Positions 9,701 to 20,090 are shown, numbered from the stretch's first letter. The stretch is 64,000 nucleotides of DNA from Auriscalpium vulgare (GCA_019915015.1 JAHBBC010000008.1:1054001-1118000), one strand, 5' to 3'. Made by a program: numbers and translations. Notes: generated by a model not told the origin, from the sequence alone.

Positions 9701-11908
9701 TACTTTGTCGTACGCTTTCTCCTGGTCGAGGCAGATGATGGCACCATCTTTCTCCGTGGCTTCTGCGAACTTGATCATTGCTCGCGATAGTCGTGTCTGG
9801 TCTGCGATCGATCTGCCGGGTACGAAACCCGCTTGGTCCTCGTGTAGCATATTGCTGATTGAGCTTGCCAGCTGCGTTGCGAGGGCTTTTGTTAGGAGCT
9901 TGTAATCCGTGTTCAGCAACGTGATAGGTCTGTAATTTGCTATATCTGTGCGGTCCTTTTTCTTATATATTGGGCACATCCAACCTAGGGTGAAGTCTGT
10001 CTTATCCGCGACACCCCATTTTTGTATATTTACGAAAACCGCCGTCATAGTGGCCAGGATATCAAAGGATGGTTTCTCCAGTTTTTCGGCGTCACGGTGA
10101 AGATCGTCTAGTTTCTTCCAGAGCTCATATGGAATTCCGTCCATTCCGGTCGCTGTCCCATTTTTTGCTGTTTTCAGAGCTTCCGCAACGTCGGCTGTGC
10201 TCACAGGGTTGTTTAGCGGGGATTCGTCTGGTTTGTTGAACTTCTGGTCGTCAGGTATGGAGTTTAAGACCTCCTCAAGTTTGGCCCTGTCTGCTAAGTG
10301 GATAGGTTTATCCAGGTCTTGAAGGGAGTTATGATAGTCCTCTGCGAGTTGCGCCATTCGCTTCGAGTCCGTCTCGTACTGCGGGGGGTTTGTGTCTGGC
10401 TTTTTAAGCCTCAGTGTTATGTCTCTCGGTGATTTCTCCTTGTTTATCTTAGTCCAATATTTGTTGACTGATTCTCCATCCTGCGTCCATTGGGCGTGTT
10501 TCACGTCTCTAGCTTTTTTGCTGTGCTTCCTTTCTAGGTATTCAATCTCTTTCTTGTGGCGGGCTTCTTCCTCTCTGAGGCTGGGGTCATTTGTGAACTC
10601 TCTGTGTCGTTGCAGGTTCGCCATTTCTTTGCGCAATTTGAGTATTCTTGCTTTCATTTTCCCCTTTGATAGCTTTGATCTTTCGCGTGCTATTTTGATG
10701 ATCTTCATCTTGAAATCCGACCAGAGGGTCTGTATCTCGCGGTCTTCGTCGTTTCCTATTTCCTGGATCACACTTATTTTCTCTTGCAGTGTCATTCCTA
10801 GGTCTACAACTGGCTGGATGACTTCTGGGTCGTTCAGGAGGAACAGCGGAAGGGTCCAGCGTCCGGGGCCGATTTCTGGCGCATCCTCGGGTGCGTATCT
10901 CACGGAGACCATTGCGTGGTCTGACAGGCCGGTGTGTATGATGCCCCATTCGAAGACATATTTTGCTTTTGATCTGGCTACATAGATTCTATCGAGTCTT
11001 GCGTGCATGTACTCCATCTGCTGGTTTGGCTGTCTATGTGTGTATAACTTCGTGTTGGGGTGCGTTTGTCTCCACGTGTCCTGGACGTCAAAGGCTTCTC
11101 TGAGTTCACGTAGGGCTTCCACCGCTCGCTCATCGTCGAAGCGGACGGGTGCTCTGTCGAGAGCATCTTCTACTATGTTGTGGTCCCCTAGGACGAAGTC
11201 CGGCTTCGCAAGTCCTAATCGACTCCATTCCTCAGTGATGGCTTCCCAGAAGGGCGGATGCTCGCTTGGGTCGTTCGGAGCGTACACATTTAGGAGAGTT
11301 AGTGATTGGCCTTCTCGCCACTTAATTACCATTGCTAGGGCCCTGCCCGGAATTATGACATGAGTTGTAATTTCGCCGGTGTTCACCATGCCCTTGTTTA
11401 CTACGAAGGCTACTCCCGCTGATCTCGTGGGGCGGTCCGGGTCCGCCGAGTTGTGTATTACATACGAGTTGCGATACATATCTCTCAGTGAGTTGACGTG
11501 GTCGTCAGTCAAGTGAGTCTCCTGTAGTCCTATGATTGCTGATTTGCTCGAGCGTATGAGATTGGCTAGTTCTGGCCATTTGTTAAGGTCACTGTGATTT
11601 ATTGTGGGTGATCTCCGTCCGTGCATATTAAAGGATGATACTTTAATGTTCGCATAGAACCTGCGGCCGGGGCTCTTACGCGCTCTTCTTCGCCTGCGCG
11701 GCGCGGACATCTCGTCCGTGGACATATCGTCCATTATATCCTGCCCTGTCAATGCAGGCCCGCCTCCGTACTCCCCGTCCGCATCATCTGGAGGGTCCTC
11801 GGCGGCTGGAGGGTCCCCTCCTCCGCGGACCGGGAGGGTCGAACCATTTGCCGGAAATAAGCCCGTGAGATGGTGTGGTGGATTGGTTGTAGGAGTCGCT
11901 CTACTCAT
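6791..11908 (-). CDS. LINE ORF2: endonuclease / reverse transcriptase / RNase H polyprotein
   Basis: This 1705-residue ORF is open throughout. Residues ~85-345 form an APE-like endonuclease (SSFNMHG; QETHL at ~129; LSDHAMV at ~328) that would nick the target DNA. The reverse transcriptase core follows, with the catalytic LFADDTVLY at ~830-838. Near 1160-1180 is a cysteine-rich motif (CACRDCARDRARGCENPHAC) common between RT and RNase H in basidiomycete LINEs. RNase H starts with IYTDGSC at ~1281 and has TDSKYVINGL and WVKGHSGIAGNENADE (~1393). Near 1529 a zinc-binding CPLCGD..HILTEC follows. The ATG at 11908 is the first in frame and follows a 5' flank rich in stops. All catalytic signatures are present, so the protein could be functional. 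Function as reverse transcriptase is firm; activity is inference. Confidence 0.96.
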   Translation of the reverse strand: MSRATPTTNPPHHLTGLFPANGSTLPVRGGGDPPAAEDPPDDADGEYGGGPALTGQDIMDDMSTDEMSAPRRRRRARKSPGRRFYANIKVSSFNMHGRRSPTINHSDLNKWPELANLIRSSKSAIIGLQETHLTDDHVNSLRDMYRNSYVIHNSADPDRPTRSAGVAFVVNKGMVNTGEITTHVIIPGRALAMVIKWREGQSLTLLNVYAPNDPSEHPPFWEAITEEWSRLGLAKPDFVLGDHNIVEDALDRAPVRFDDERAVEALRELREAFDVQDTWRQTHPNTKLYTHRQPNQQMEYMHARLDRIYVARSKAKYVFEWGIIHTGLSDHAMVSVRYAPEDAPEIGPGRWTLPLFLLNDPEVIQPVVDLGMTLQEKISVIQEIGNDEDREIQTLWSDFKMKIIKIARERSKLSKGKMKARILKLRKEMANLQRHREFTNDPSLREEEARHKKEIEYLERKHSKKARDVKHAQWTQDGESVNKYWTKINKEKSPRDITLRLKKPDTNPPQYETDSKRMAQLAEDYHNSLQDLDKPIHLADRAKLEEVLNSIPDDQKFNKPDESPLNNPVSTADVAEALKTAKNGTATGMDGIPYELWKKLDDLHRDAEKLEKPSFDILATMTAVFVNIQKWGVADKTDFTLGWMCPIYKKKDRTDIANYRPITLLNTDYKLLTKALATQLASSISNMLHEDQAGFVPGRSIADQTRLSRAMIKFAEATEKDGAIICLDQEKAYDKVAHEYLWAVLEKFNVPEAFIRTIKALYKTAYTTVAINGFLSYEGFRVRRGVRQGDPISCLLFDLAIEPLACLIRQSPNVAGFEILGVNSPVKVRLFADDTVLYLNRTDRFDVVIQITRQWCAVSGAKFNEEKTEIIPIGSQEHRKKVIEERKLTDQDTPLAISIKIAKDGHPVRSLGSWIGNRVDDATPWEPILDKITKDLERWAKGKPTLLAKRLIVQMVIGGRTQYLSKVQGMPTHIENTLIKKIREFVWEGRTSSPLAIDYLYLPREKGGIGLLDLKARNEAIHITWLKSYLDFTEKRPTWAFVTDLLVNKLKPKDAPDSTIINPYLQSWNVPLSGSRATTMLSKDMSEMLKTGRKYNTNFSALRLSNELKNQMPAWYHLATKSKRTMQTTKCLQETHGVVSVADLIKAMNRLTGLVNGRPHYHMRRCACRDCARDRARGCENPHACAAEARNRINLIHQKLNPSDPPPQNSLTLTRHRKRQNLQNLELDREVKFDPATTCKANLSECIRIFQSDDPESTSPPTRLTGPPPGINLPDERITIYTDGSCINNGKKNAQCGSGVWVEDDHELNQAFRVPGDAQSNQVGELVAIIITLQKVANYIPVRFKTDSKYVINGLTKFLPKYEDIGWIGIANAELFQVAAFLLRRRSALTTFQWVKGHSGIAGNENADEEAGRGALKDTHDELNLNIDDAYRLRGAKLAALTQAEAYKGIRERADPKRHPPRESTRVNLERARCAVEEFTGALETDAALWKNTYRPEIKRPVQQFLFKTIHNIYMVGRRWRHSMPERAPCPLCGDLDESMEHILTECPNSPVMDAIWRAAKELWPHGEDLWPQISFAAVIGCGSLEVPTPENEGQEERATRAAKSRLLRILISESAHLIWVLRCERVIQEKQITTREALARWTFKINQRLITDKILSSRKRRSKKARYSTTLTWTGTLRDERDLPDDWAVNPEVLVGIRPPRAPI

Positions 11909-12460
11909 CCCGCCCTACGACAATTAGGCGGGTGAGGGTCGCATAACTGGCGACCGCAGCGGACACATGCTAGGGGATCTTGCGAGGCGTTTCCGGGACG
12001 CGTCGCGAGAGAGCCCTTCGCTTCAGCCTCTCGGCACGGCTAGTCCTGGCCTAAAGAGGCCTCCGTTTTCCGACACGTTTCGAGTCTGTGAGGGACCCGC
12101 TTGCTTTCCTGTCCCGTTTCCGGTCAGTATATTTGGGCGCGCGGGTTTGGGTTTGTTTCTTCCTAGGCCAGGTCCCTCGTGGTTAGCCTAGTTTAGTTGT
12201 ACTTTGCTTCCAGTGTTTGCCGCGCAAGTCCCCGAAGAAGCGCGCGCTCGGAAGCTTTTTAGTGTAGACACCATCGGCTTAGATTGAATAGTAGATAGTA
12301 CAGGGTGATTTATCAAAAGGGAGCCCTAGTCGCGGGTAGTATGCGGGTATCGGTGATGGTATGTACATACATCTGCGGGTGCTCGTGCGAAGGGGAGGGG
12401 GAGGTCAGGGAGGCAGAGTATTACATAATGTGGCTCGTCTCATCGTATCCGTATGGGCTT
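11909..12460 (-). other. LINE inter-ORF spacer
   Basis: A ~550-bp gap between ORF1 stop and ORF2 start on the minus strand without a coherent ORF. Short GGCCTAGG-type inverted motifs are visible, but no internal promoter or reinitiation signal that I can identify. Confidence 0.6.
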
Positions 12461-13908
12461 CTAGTAACGCGGGCCCCGTTTCTTGGTCTGCACATAGCCG
12501 CTACGCTTCGCATCCTTGTCCTCCTTGACGCGGTCGCGTATCGCCTTGCTGTTCAGCTGGTGGGGGTTGTCGGAGCCGATCGGGCCTCGCCAGCCCTGAG
12601 TCGGGGGGAAGGGGCACAGGCTGCGGTGGTGACCAGTGCCGTGGCAGAGCGTGCACGTCATGGGGTCGGCGATGAAAGCGGTACCGTAGAGGTCGGAGGC
12701 GTAGGCGATGTCGTTCTGGACGAAGTTGTGGAGTAGGTACCAGTCGCGGTCATCGGATAGGGAGGATGTGTCGGCGCGGCAGTTGTATCGGGAGCGGACG
12801 TAGCCCCCCGGGACGAGGAGATCCACCTTCTCAACGTGGACGGACATAAGAATTTCGAATGCTTCGTCGAGGGTCATGGTTGTGTTGCCGTCCTGGGACT
12901 CGACGTCGATGATGTCGCCTAGGCGGCGGATGGCTTCGTCTGTCGACCACTGAGCTGCGACGAAGCATGCGATCTTGAGTGCGGACCCCTCCGTAAAGCC
13001 GGTCAGGGGGATGAGGTGGTACGGGATGGGCTGCCAGAGTGGGAGTACTTCAAAGGTGATTGCATCAGAGGAGACGATGCGGCGGGCGAGCATTGTGGAG
13101 ACAGCCTGCTCGGATATGTCATAGATGAAGAGGACGTGGGAGAGGAGGGTATCGTCGTCAATTTTGCGAGGTGCCGCAACGGAGACGTCCTCCGTTGTGA
13201 GCTCCTTGAAAGCGGTCTTCACCTTGGAGATAATCATCGGGTGGAAGTCGGTGTTCTCGAGGATGAGATCAAAGATACTGACGACGCAGGTTGAGAAGCC
13301 GTCCTTCGACTGGTTGTGGATACGTTCCCATGCCTCCGACTGTGAGTTGGGGGTGCGATCATATATCGCGAGGGGGTGAGCGCGTTCAATCGAGGGGAAG
13401 GGGCCCGGGTGGTACGCCCCGAGCGTGGACGCAGAGGTTGGGAGGATGGTGTCAGCATGGGCTTGTTTGGCCGCTAGGCGCGCTGAGAGGGACCCCAGCC
13501 TGGACGGGTTCTTCTTGGGTGGAGGGGGGCCGGTGTGAGGGGCTTGGCCGTGCGTGTCAGGGGCAGGGGGGTGGGGCGTAGTCTCGGGGATGTGAGGGGT
13601 GGCGGGCGGCGGCTGATCCGCAGGCGGCGGCGGGGGTGGCGTGGGCCTGTGGGCGTCCTCCGGGACTGTGTGCGTCTCGTGAGTGTCTCCGGCAGGAGGA
13701 GGAGTGGCGGTGTCCCCCTGGTGGGAGGGTTGCGGGGGGGTGGAGGGTCAGTCGCTCCGTCCTGCGATCCGAGTGGCGTGGAGTAAGACGAGTCGTCTGT
13801 AGCGTCGGGCATCTCCTCGTCGAGGGCGGAGAATCTGTTGTTGGCGCCGTGGTACTCTTGCTGGGTGTGGCCAGCTTCTCCAGCGGAGGACTCTTCCGAG
13901 GTATCCAT
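12461..13908 (-). CDS. LINE ORF1: gag-like protein with CCHC knuckle, one apparent frameshift
   Basis: This is the nucleic-acid-binding ORF1 protein of the LINE. It starts at ATG 13908 (MDTSEESSAGEAGHTQ) and runs ~55 codons. A proline-rich stretch then has to switch frame near the G7 run at 13734-13740, after which a second frame is open from 13747 to 12461. The downstream frame has no early ATG but reads as continuous, sensible protein well upstream of its first methionine at 13237, so the two frames are one gene. Near the C-terminus is a zinc knuckle, CTLCHGTGHHRSLC (C-X2-C-X4-H-X4-C). Total length would be ~480 residues, usual for Tad-type ORF1. A slipped homopolymer (mutation or sequencing error) is likely; programmed frameshifting is possible but not supported. 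A 65-codon frame at 14125-13928 upstream is of unclear relevance. Confidence 0.82.
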
Positions 13909-14380
13909 CTTCCTGTACGCCGGGCGTTTAGGCTTCGAGTCTGTTGTCGTGAGGTTGGTGAGTTCCGTGTCTTATTTGCATCGCTTCCTTTGGCGTACCG
14001 TCTGCGGCTTCCTTGTTTGCCCTCTTCGCTCTCAACTCAGCCGCCACTGCAGCTGGGGAACCTTGGCCTGCCGCCGTTCGGCGCGTCTCGCGGGAGTGGG
14101 CTTTTGCGTGGGCGTTGGAGGACATGGTTCGTTTGGAGAGGGATGAGGAGTGACGGGTGGATGTCGAGTTGGTACTGAGGTAGTCGTTGGGTTATGGGGG
14201 GACTGTGTGGTGCTCGAGTGCAATGGCTTTTATGTTGGGGGCGTCGGTGGCTTTCTCTTTCACCGAGTGGCTCAGTGGCGGGGAGGGAGATGCCATGAGG
14301 CAGCGGGCGTGGTGGCGGGACAAAGGGGTGTTGTTCTCCCTGGTGAAAGGGCGTACTTGTTTGCTTTGTTTTCGTGACGT

Positions 14381-14396
14381 TAACACACGCACCTTT
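14381..14396. repeat. target-site duplication, right copy
   Basis: Identical to 6582-6597. It marks the 5' boundary of the minus-strand LINE; removing one copy and the element restores a continuous pre-insertion site. Confidence 0.93.
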
Positions 14397-14478
14397 ACGT
14401 TCCACGTCATGAGAAATTTCCAGCGACCGTGACAGTGACCAGATGAAGCACTGAGCACAATCGCGCACCCAACGTAGA

Positions 14479-14889
14479 CTAAGTGTCCCGGCTTCCAAGA
14501 GCCACGAATCCAGTCCGCCTGATAGCGATGCCGCAATGTGTGGCTAGATTCTCTGAGCCACTCACGGTGCTTGATGCACCAATTCTATGATTAATTCCGT
14601 CCACCAGTGAGCGGCAATTGTCAGAAAGTCGTTGTCGGTGCCCGCGCCAGGTGCCGTGCCAGGTTGCGCCAAGAGCGGGTTGAACAATTGGGGAGACAGA
14701 CAGACCTCCGCCCTCGCGATTCTTAAACCAGAGACGTAGGAGATCGTTGATGGCGGCCTCAATGTTGCGGCAAGACGCTATTGTTGCCATCCCGATGAGG
14801 ACGAGTTGGCAAGAGTGCGGGGGAGAGACGGCGGTACTACTAGTAAGACGGCGGTAGACCACACCTACGATTTCGGCATTTTCCGACAC
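14479..14889 (-). other. unassigned ORF, possible gene remnant
   Basis: A 136-codon minus-strand frame includes MATIASCRNIEAAINDLL.. from an internal ATG and looks like ordinary protein sequence. An overlapping frame (14762-14562) is also open and ends before a GTGAGTGG donor-like site, so I cannot decide which is real. No domain is recognised. It may be the end of a gene disrupted by rearrangement around the LINE. Confidence 0.25.
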
Positions 14890-14984
14890 ACACCTATGCG
14901 TCGGCGCGACGGCAGTTCAATCTCTCTTCCTGCCCACACATTGCCCACACACGCAGCAAAATCATCGTCGAGTTTATCCACTCT

Positions 14985-15075
14985 AAGGCAGCGAGTGATC
15001 AGCCCGGCACCGGGTCTGCTACCCCCTCATGGCCACGCCCCACAAGCGACTTGCTGTCATGCAGGTGCGTATCGA
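14985..15075 (+). repeat. dispersed repeat, copy 1
   Basis: This ~90-bp stretch (GTGATCAGCCCGG, then CTGTCATGCAGGTGCGTATC) matches the reverse complement of about 56500-56600. The shared end is CATGCAG followed by GTGCGTATC, which looks like a conserved exon end and splice donor, so both copies are probably relics of one duplicated gene. Confidence 0.6.
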
Positions 15076-15139
15076 CAAACCCCGACCAATCTCGACCACT
15101 TCTTCTTAGCCCCAACCCAAACGACGCGCCCATCGTCAA

Positions 15140-15385
15140 TCTCGTCGTTTCCTCACTGGGTCCTTGGTCTGCACCTGTCGCCGCTGCTACACGCGTCAAG
15201 ATATGCGCATGGCGCGGCGATGACAGAGCGTACACGCCACCCGTCCTACTGGAGCTTCCGCGGGGCAGTAGGCGGTGGGGTGACGGAACGCCGGCCCTTG
15301 CAGCCGTCCGCGCGTTTGCCTCCGAACACCTGCGCGAGCTCGCCGTGCTGGATGTTGCGTGGGCGGAGGATACATGGGTGTTCTG
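15140..15385 (+). pseudogene. F-box protein C-terminal fragment
   Basis: The plus-strand text AWRGDDRAYTPPVLLELPR then GSRRWGDGTPALAAVRAF and FASEHLRELAVLDVAWAED aligns closely with the C-terminal region of the F-box gene at 4.6-6.3 kb (AWRGSVRTCTAPIVLEFPK, GSRRWGRGALTPAAVRVF). No F-box or N-terminal part is present. The match ends abruptly near 15380, where unrelated text follows. It is a truncated duplicate on the opposite strand from its relative. Confidence 0.75.
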
Positions 15386-15988
15386 CTGCAGCCTGCACGA
15401 AGGGACAGCGCGGGCACAGCAATATTAGTGCGAGTGGGCAACTCTTGCGCCAGGCTGGCGATGGGACCCAGACGCATTTGCCGACACCCTGATGCAGCCC
15501 GGGGTGGAGGTGCACAATCGGGTCGTGATCGCAGATCTCTGAGCGTTCAATGAGACTTAGCGAGCGATTAGTAGCCTCGGTAATTTAGGAAGTGGCCGCT
15601 GGAGAACGGACCTGCGCGGCCGCAGCTCATTCTCCAAGCTTCACCGCAGACAACGCCGATTGGACCCCCGTGGGTGCCGTAGAGCATCTGCGCGTCAGCA
15701 AACAAAGCGAGACCGCATTGAGATGGCGACGTACAGCTTGCGTACAGCGCAGCGTGTTGCGCGAGACGAGTCGACAGGCCATTACGATCGCGCGCGCCGT
15801 CTTCTGCCGCTGCAAGACTGCGATGCTAATGAGAGCCAGGGTGAGAGGAGGGTGTAGGATTGACGAGGCGGTGGACGTACGGATTGGTGCATCCGGGTGC
15901 GCCCCCGCTCTTTCCATCCTAGCAAACGCACGGGACGGGACCGTGCACATCCCTAGTTCACACAGAGCCTACGCAGAGTCCGTAACTG

Positions 15989-16262
15989 TGACGGCTGCTT
16001 CAGAGTTCAGATGAATGCCGTTTGAGTGGGAGCAGAATAAGGCCGTGGCAGGCGACGCACGCTTCGCCTCAGCCGCGATGGCGTCCGCACGGGGCTTGAA
16101 GAGGTAGCAACGCGCCTTGGGCGGGACCGTTCAGTTGAAGATGTTGAGTGAGCGAGTAGCTCACGATGGAGTGGTCGCGAGAGGTAGAATGTTAGTGCAG
16201 GAAAATGGAAGCCAAGTGCGTAGGCAACCAACCCGGGCGCTTGAATACAGGCGCCCAGCTCC
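15989..16262 (+). repeat. inverted duplication, left arm
   Basis: This segment is repeated as its reverse complement at about 18508-18780 (for example GGCGACGCACGCTTCGCCTC and GCTTGAATACAGGCGCCCA). The two arms flank the C2H2 zinc-finger gene. Read towards each other, the arms encode related C-terminal peptides (KARCYLFKPRADA..AAEAKR); this arm has an in-frame stop, so it is the more decayed one. Confidence 0.78.
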
Positions 16263-16637
16263 TGGCTCCTCTCAGCTCGCGCTCTCGAAATCCAATCACA
16301 GTTGCCGGCCGATCGACACCGACTCGTGGCACCGGCACTCTGTCTTTCCGCGGTACAGCAGGCGCACAATGGAATCCACGCGTTCGTTCGAGCGAGCAAT
16401 TCGGGTATGGGACACCAAAATACAATTCGGGTAGCGAGGGTACAGTATGGGCACACGTGGATTTGGGAAGGGCGTGTCGATACATGAGCGGCCGCGCAGA
16501 CGCAACGGTGGGACGACGCACGAGTTAGCAGAATAGAATGGGAAGGAGAGCAGAAACGAACGAAGGCACGATAGCGAATCGACAGCGAAACAAACATTCA
16601 AAACGAACAGACTGGATGCTCACGGACGCGAAAAACT

Positions 16638-17410
16638 TCACACACCATCGCCCTGCTCCGACGCGCACCTGGCGTTGGGGTTCTTCTGATGCCTCCTCAC
16701 CGCATCCATCCTGCTAAAGCTCTCCTCGCAGCCCGGACGATCGCAGACGAACCTGGGCTTGTCGTGCGTCTTGACGTGCCGTTTCAGGTCCCACGCGCGG
16801 CCATTCTCCTGCACGAAAGGGCAGCACGGGCACTTCAGGGCGGGCGGACAGGGGGTGCGCCTGGGCTGCGATGGAGCACCGGCGGTCGTGGATCCGGTGG
16901 GTGCTGGCGGGCTCGAAGACGGTGGAGGGGGTAAAGAGCGAGGAAAAGCGGAGGGTTGGGATGTGCTGGCGGCTGTGTCACCGTGTGTGTCGGTGGGGGC
17001 GGTGGCGGTGGCGGTCCGACCGAGCTGTGAACCACGTGACACAGGCGCGAACTGTGTGGGCACGAGTGAAAGGTCTGCGAGGTTCACGGTGAACGTCTCG
17101 TCGAGTTCAGGTAAAGCTCTGGCCCTGAGAAAGTTCATTGGGTCATAATGTCAATATAATGAGTGGGGCAGATGACATACGACGTCGCCGCGGTGTCGGC
17201 AGAGTCGGCCACGGCATTGAGAGACTGCATGTCGGTCTGCGGGTTCCAGACTGGGGGACAAGGAGCACCGAACAGCTGCTCGAGGGCTGCAAAGTGTTCA
17301 TTCGAAGAAGTGTAGGGTGTCATGGAAAGTTGCGAGGACGCGGCCGGCAATGTGTCGTCGTCGTCGGTCCCGGTCATCACTGACGCTGCCCAAGCGGTGA
17401 AAGTGTCCAT
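16638..17410 (-). CDS. C2H2 zinc-finger protein (putative transcription factor)
   Basis: Two exons, 17410-17181 and 17124-16638, are joined by a 56-nt intron (donor GTATGTCATC, acceptor TTCTCAG) and give 238 residues ending at a TGA. The last third holds two zinc-finger-like units: CPCCPFVQENGRAWDLKRH.KTH and CDRPGCEESFSRMDAVRRH, the second a clear C2H2 finger with a variant distal H/C pair. The middle is rich in P, S and T with runs of prolines, as in many fungal regulators. The N-terminus is acidic (TGTDDDDTLP), possibly activating. I chose ATG 17410; an upstream in-frame TTG is not needed. DNA binding and nuclear location follow from the family; targets are unknown. The gene lies between two inverted repeat arms and is itself undamaged. 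Confidence 0.82.
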
Positions 17411-17440
17411 GTCGAGTTCGGGATATAATGGGATTGGCAA

Positions 17441-18507
17441 TGAACGATTATAAGTATGTGGACTTTATAGCAAATGCAGACATGCTGCGCGCGAGTCGGC
17501 GGCGGCAGTTCCGATGAGATGCGGCCGAGGCGAGAGGATGGTGGGCGCTCGAGCAGGGGACTTCCGTCACCGTGCCATCGGCTGAGATAGCGAAAGGCAA
17601 TCAGCTCTCCAAACTATGGGACCTTACAAGAAATGAGGAAGTATTGCGTTGGATCTCCTATTTGCACGCGGCATGTTGTTGTACCCAGCCGGTTCCTTGC
17701 GACGACTTCCATACCCCATTGACGGAGCACGGAGGTCCTCCTGGGCAAATTCAATGGTGGGCAGTGCAGGGAGGCTGTCGTAAGCCGGACCAGATTATGG
17801 AAAGCGGTAGGGAGGCTTGCGAGAACCCCCCGCGAGGCAAGTCGATGCCGAAAAGCGCAAGGCCGCTTGGACGCCCAAGACCGGATGTGTCGATCGCGAG
17901 CTGATCGCGAGCGTCTGCTGGTCCTCTGTTCAGTTTTAATTTCCGAGCGAAAACTATAGCCATCTGCGAGAGAAGAGCGGCGAGGAGGCAGAGGAAAACT
18001 TCTGGGGCAGCCTAGACGGGAGGGGGCGGACCAGAGGCACATCGATGAATACCGAAGACATCAACAAAGAGGGCATTGGCGACACGAGAGACATACGGCG
18101 ACTCGTACGACGGCAGGGAGGCGAGGCTGGCAGCTGGTAGAGGACAAGGAGGAGCCTGCAGCAGTGAGTGTGATCGCCTCGTGAATCCCACGTGGGATAT
18201 TTGCCGTCACTGGTCGGCGCCCGCCCGTCGCCCGAGCAGCAGCACCTCAGCCCCTCTCCGCCTCTCCGCCATGGCGTCATCGACAATCCTTATCATTTGC
18301 TCATCATGCCCCCGCCTGGCACCCCTACCCACGGTCCTCGTTCTCACCACCCGCCCGACTTATCCTGTCTATGACTGTCCTCCCCCACTTTACGCGGTGG
18401 GACGCTCCTCCACAAGGGCTTATACGATCTCCTTACAACGATCCCGACTCTCTCGCCATTCAAATTGCTCCAGTGGGGCGCAGCAAGCCCGTTCCTCCGA
18501 GCGGGGA
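17441..18507. other. intergenic, no supported gene
   Basis: Upstream flank of the C2H2 gene. Several short ORFs overlap on both strands without domains or a consistent exon chain. I see nothing else to annotate. Confidence 0.5.
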
Positions 18508-18780
18508 GATGGGCGCCTGTATTCAAGCGCCCGAGTTGGTCGCCAGGCTACGCACTCTTCCAGCTTCCTGTAGCATTCTCCTCATAGCGACCCCACCACC
18601 TTGAGCTGCTCGCTCACTGAACATCCTCAACGAAACGGTCCCGACCAAGGCGCGCTGCTACCTCTTCAAGCCCCGTGCGGACGCGAACGCGGCCGAGGCG
18701 AAGCGTGCGTCGCCTGCCACGGCCTTTTTCTGCTCCCATGCAGACGCCTGAAATCTGAAGCAGCCGTCAGCAAAGTGCAA
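18508..18780 (-). repeat. inverted duplication, right arm
   Basis: Reverse-complement partner of 15989-16262. On the plus strand about 18625-18750 reads without stop as LNETVPTKARCYLFKPRA and on to CSHADA-stop, which looks like the true C-terminus of an unidentified protein. No upstream exons could be joined with confidence. Confidence 0.75.
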
Positions 18781-20090
18781 TACAATCGTCGATGCGCCCC
18801 GCTCAATCACATACGACGCCCTCAGCAGAACTTTCCTCTAGGCTTCGCGCACTGTCCATGGCCTTATCTGCGTGTCGACTCTCGCGCCCATTGCACTACC
18901 CCCGCCATTGTCTCTTCTTCCGCCCAGCGCAAGCCGGTGCTAAGCACACCCACCAGTGCTGCCACGCAACCACGTCAAATCGCTGTACAAAGCTCGGGGT
19001 ATGCTCGCGCTCAAGAACGAGCTCTGGGCCGCTTGCTATGCTCCGCTCAAACCGCCTATTCATTGAGGCACAGCTCTAGGCGACCCGCTGAGTACCCTGT
19101 GGCCTCCATTTGCCCCCATTCTAACGTATCCCTGGCGTCTCCGTAGCGGCTATGCTCTCCAGCACGCGCGCACCCGGACCCTTCAATATGGAGACATATC
19201 GACGCAAGTTCGCTCGCTCTTGGGGAGCGCAGCGCACTTGTGAGTTCCCGATGTTGCTCAAGCCTCATGATACTAATCTCTTCCGAAAGGCTATTTGTCC
19301 GACGATGTGTCGTCAAGCGCGCAGTGACGTCAGCGCAGTCTGCTACATACGGGGCCTGGAGTCCTGGCACACCGACGGCGCAGCTAGCTGCTTTGCTCCG
19401 ATCTCCTCCTTCTAGATGAGGTTTGTCGCCTCCTGCGTTCTGGAGGTTGCTTACTGACGGCGTTATGACGTGCAGCCTACTAATCACATAAGTCGCTTTA
19501 CACGCGCCAATCATGAATCATGAATCATCCTCTTACACGCTTTGAGACAGTTGGACCGGGCTTCTGTAGCGTGGCTGGAGCGATACCTGATCGCGCACAA
19601 AAATGTGACCTGCTTAATTGTCAGTCACGATTCTGGGTCAGTAATATACTTCCTCCCAGGATGTCCTCCGTGTACTCATCTGCCTCAGGCTTCCTAGACA
19701 ATGTAACGACAGATATCATACACTACGAGAACAAGAAGGTGACCTAGTGTCTTAAAGATGGCGCGGCCTTCCTCGCTGACTTCCGCCGTACTAGCTTGTG
19801 TATTATCGTGGAAACTTATCCCACTTTGTCGAGGGCCACCCCGAGGCGAAGTTCTATACCCTAGCTGCCACATCAGTCAAGTTTGCCTTTCCTCCCCAAC
19901 ACGGAAGCTCGAGGTGGACCATGAGCCTACCAGGATTACTTAGATGACACCGCGCGTAGCTGCTACTTCTGTCTTTTTCTCCGCCATGTCTTACGCTACT
20001 TTTACAGGCCATGCTATCAGTCTGGTCGACAGTGCCTCGCACAGCCATAACAGCCAAACTCTGTCGCGTGCTCGCAACTTCTGCCCTCTT
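18781..20090. other. intergenic, no supported gene
   Basis: No domain-bearing ORF or exon chain is recognisable on either strand. Confidence 0.5.

Larger units (their letters stand above)
6595..14380 (-). mobile_element. full-length Tad-type LINE (non-LTR retrotransposon)
   Basis: This is a ~7.8-kb non-LTR retrotransposon on the minus strand. Its 5' end is at ~14380. ORF1 spans 13908-12461, a ~550-bp spacer follows, ORF2 spans 11908-6791, then a ~170-bp 3' UTR and a 26-base poly(A) tail (seen as T at 6595-6620). It is flanked by identical 16-bp target-site duplications. ORF2 has endonuclease, reverse transcriptase and RNase H domains in the order typical of fungal Tad-like elements. The identical duplications, pure poly(A) and open ORF2 point to a recent insertion. 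ORF1 carries an apparent one-base frameshift, so this copy may not be autonomous unless that is a sequencing error. Confidence 0.95.

Noticed and set aside
15371..15500. Similarity to the C2H2 gene (CCTGCACGAAGGGACAGCGC)
   Set aside because: Only ~26 bases match and no zinc-finger residues follow; too short to call a relic.
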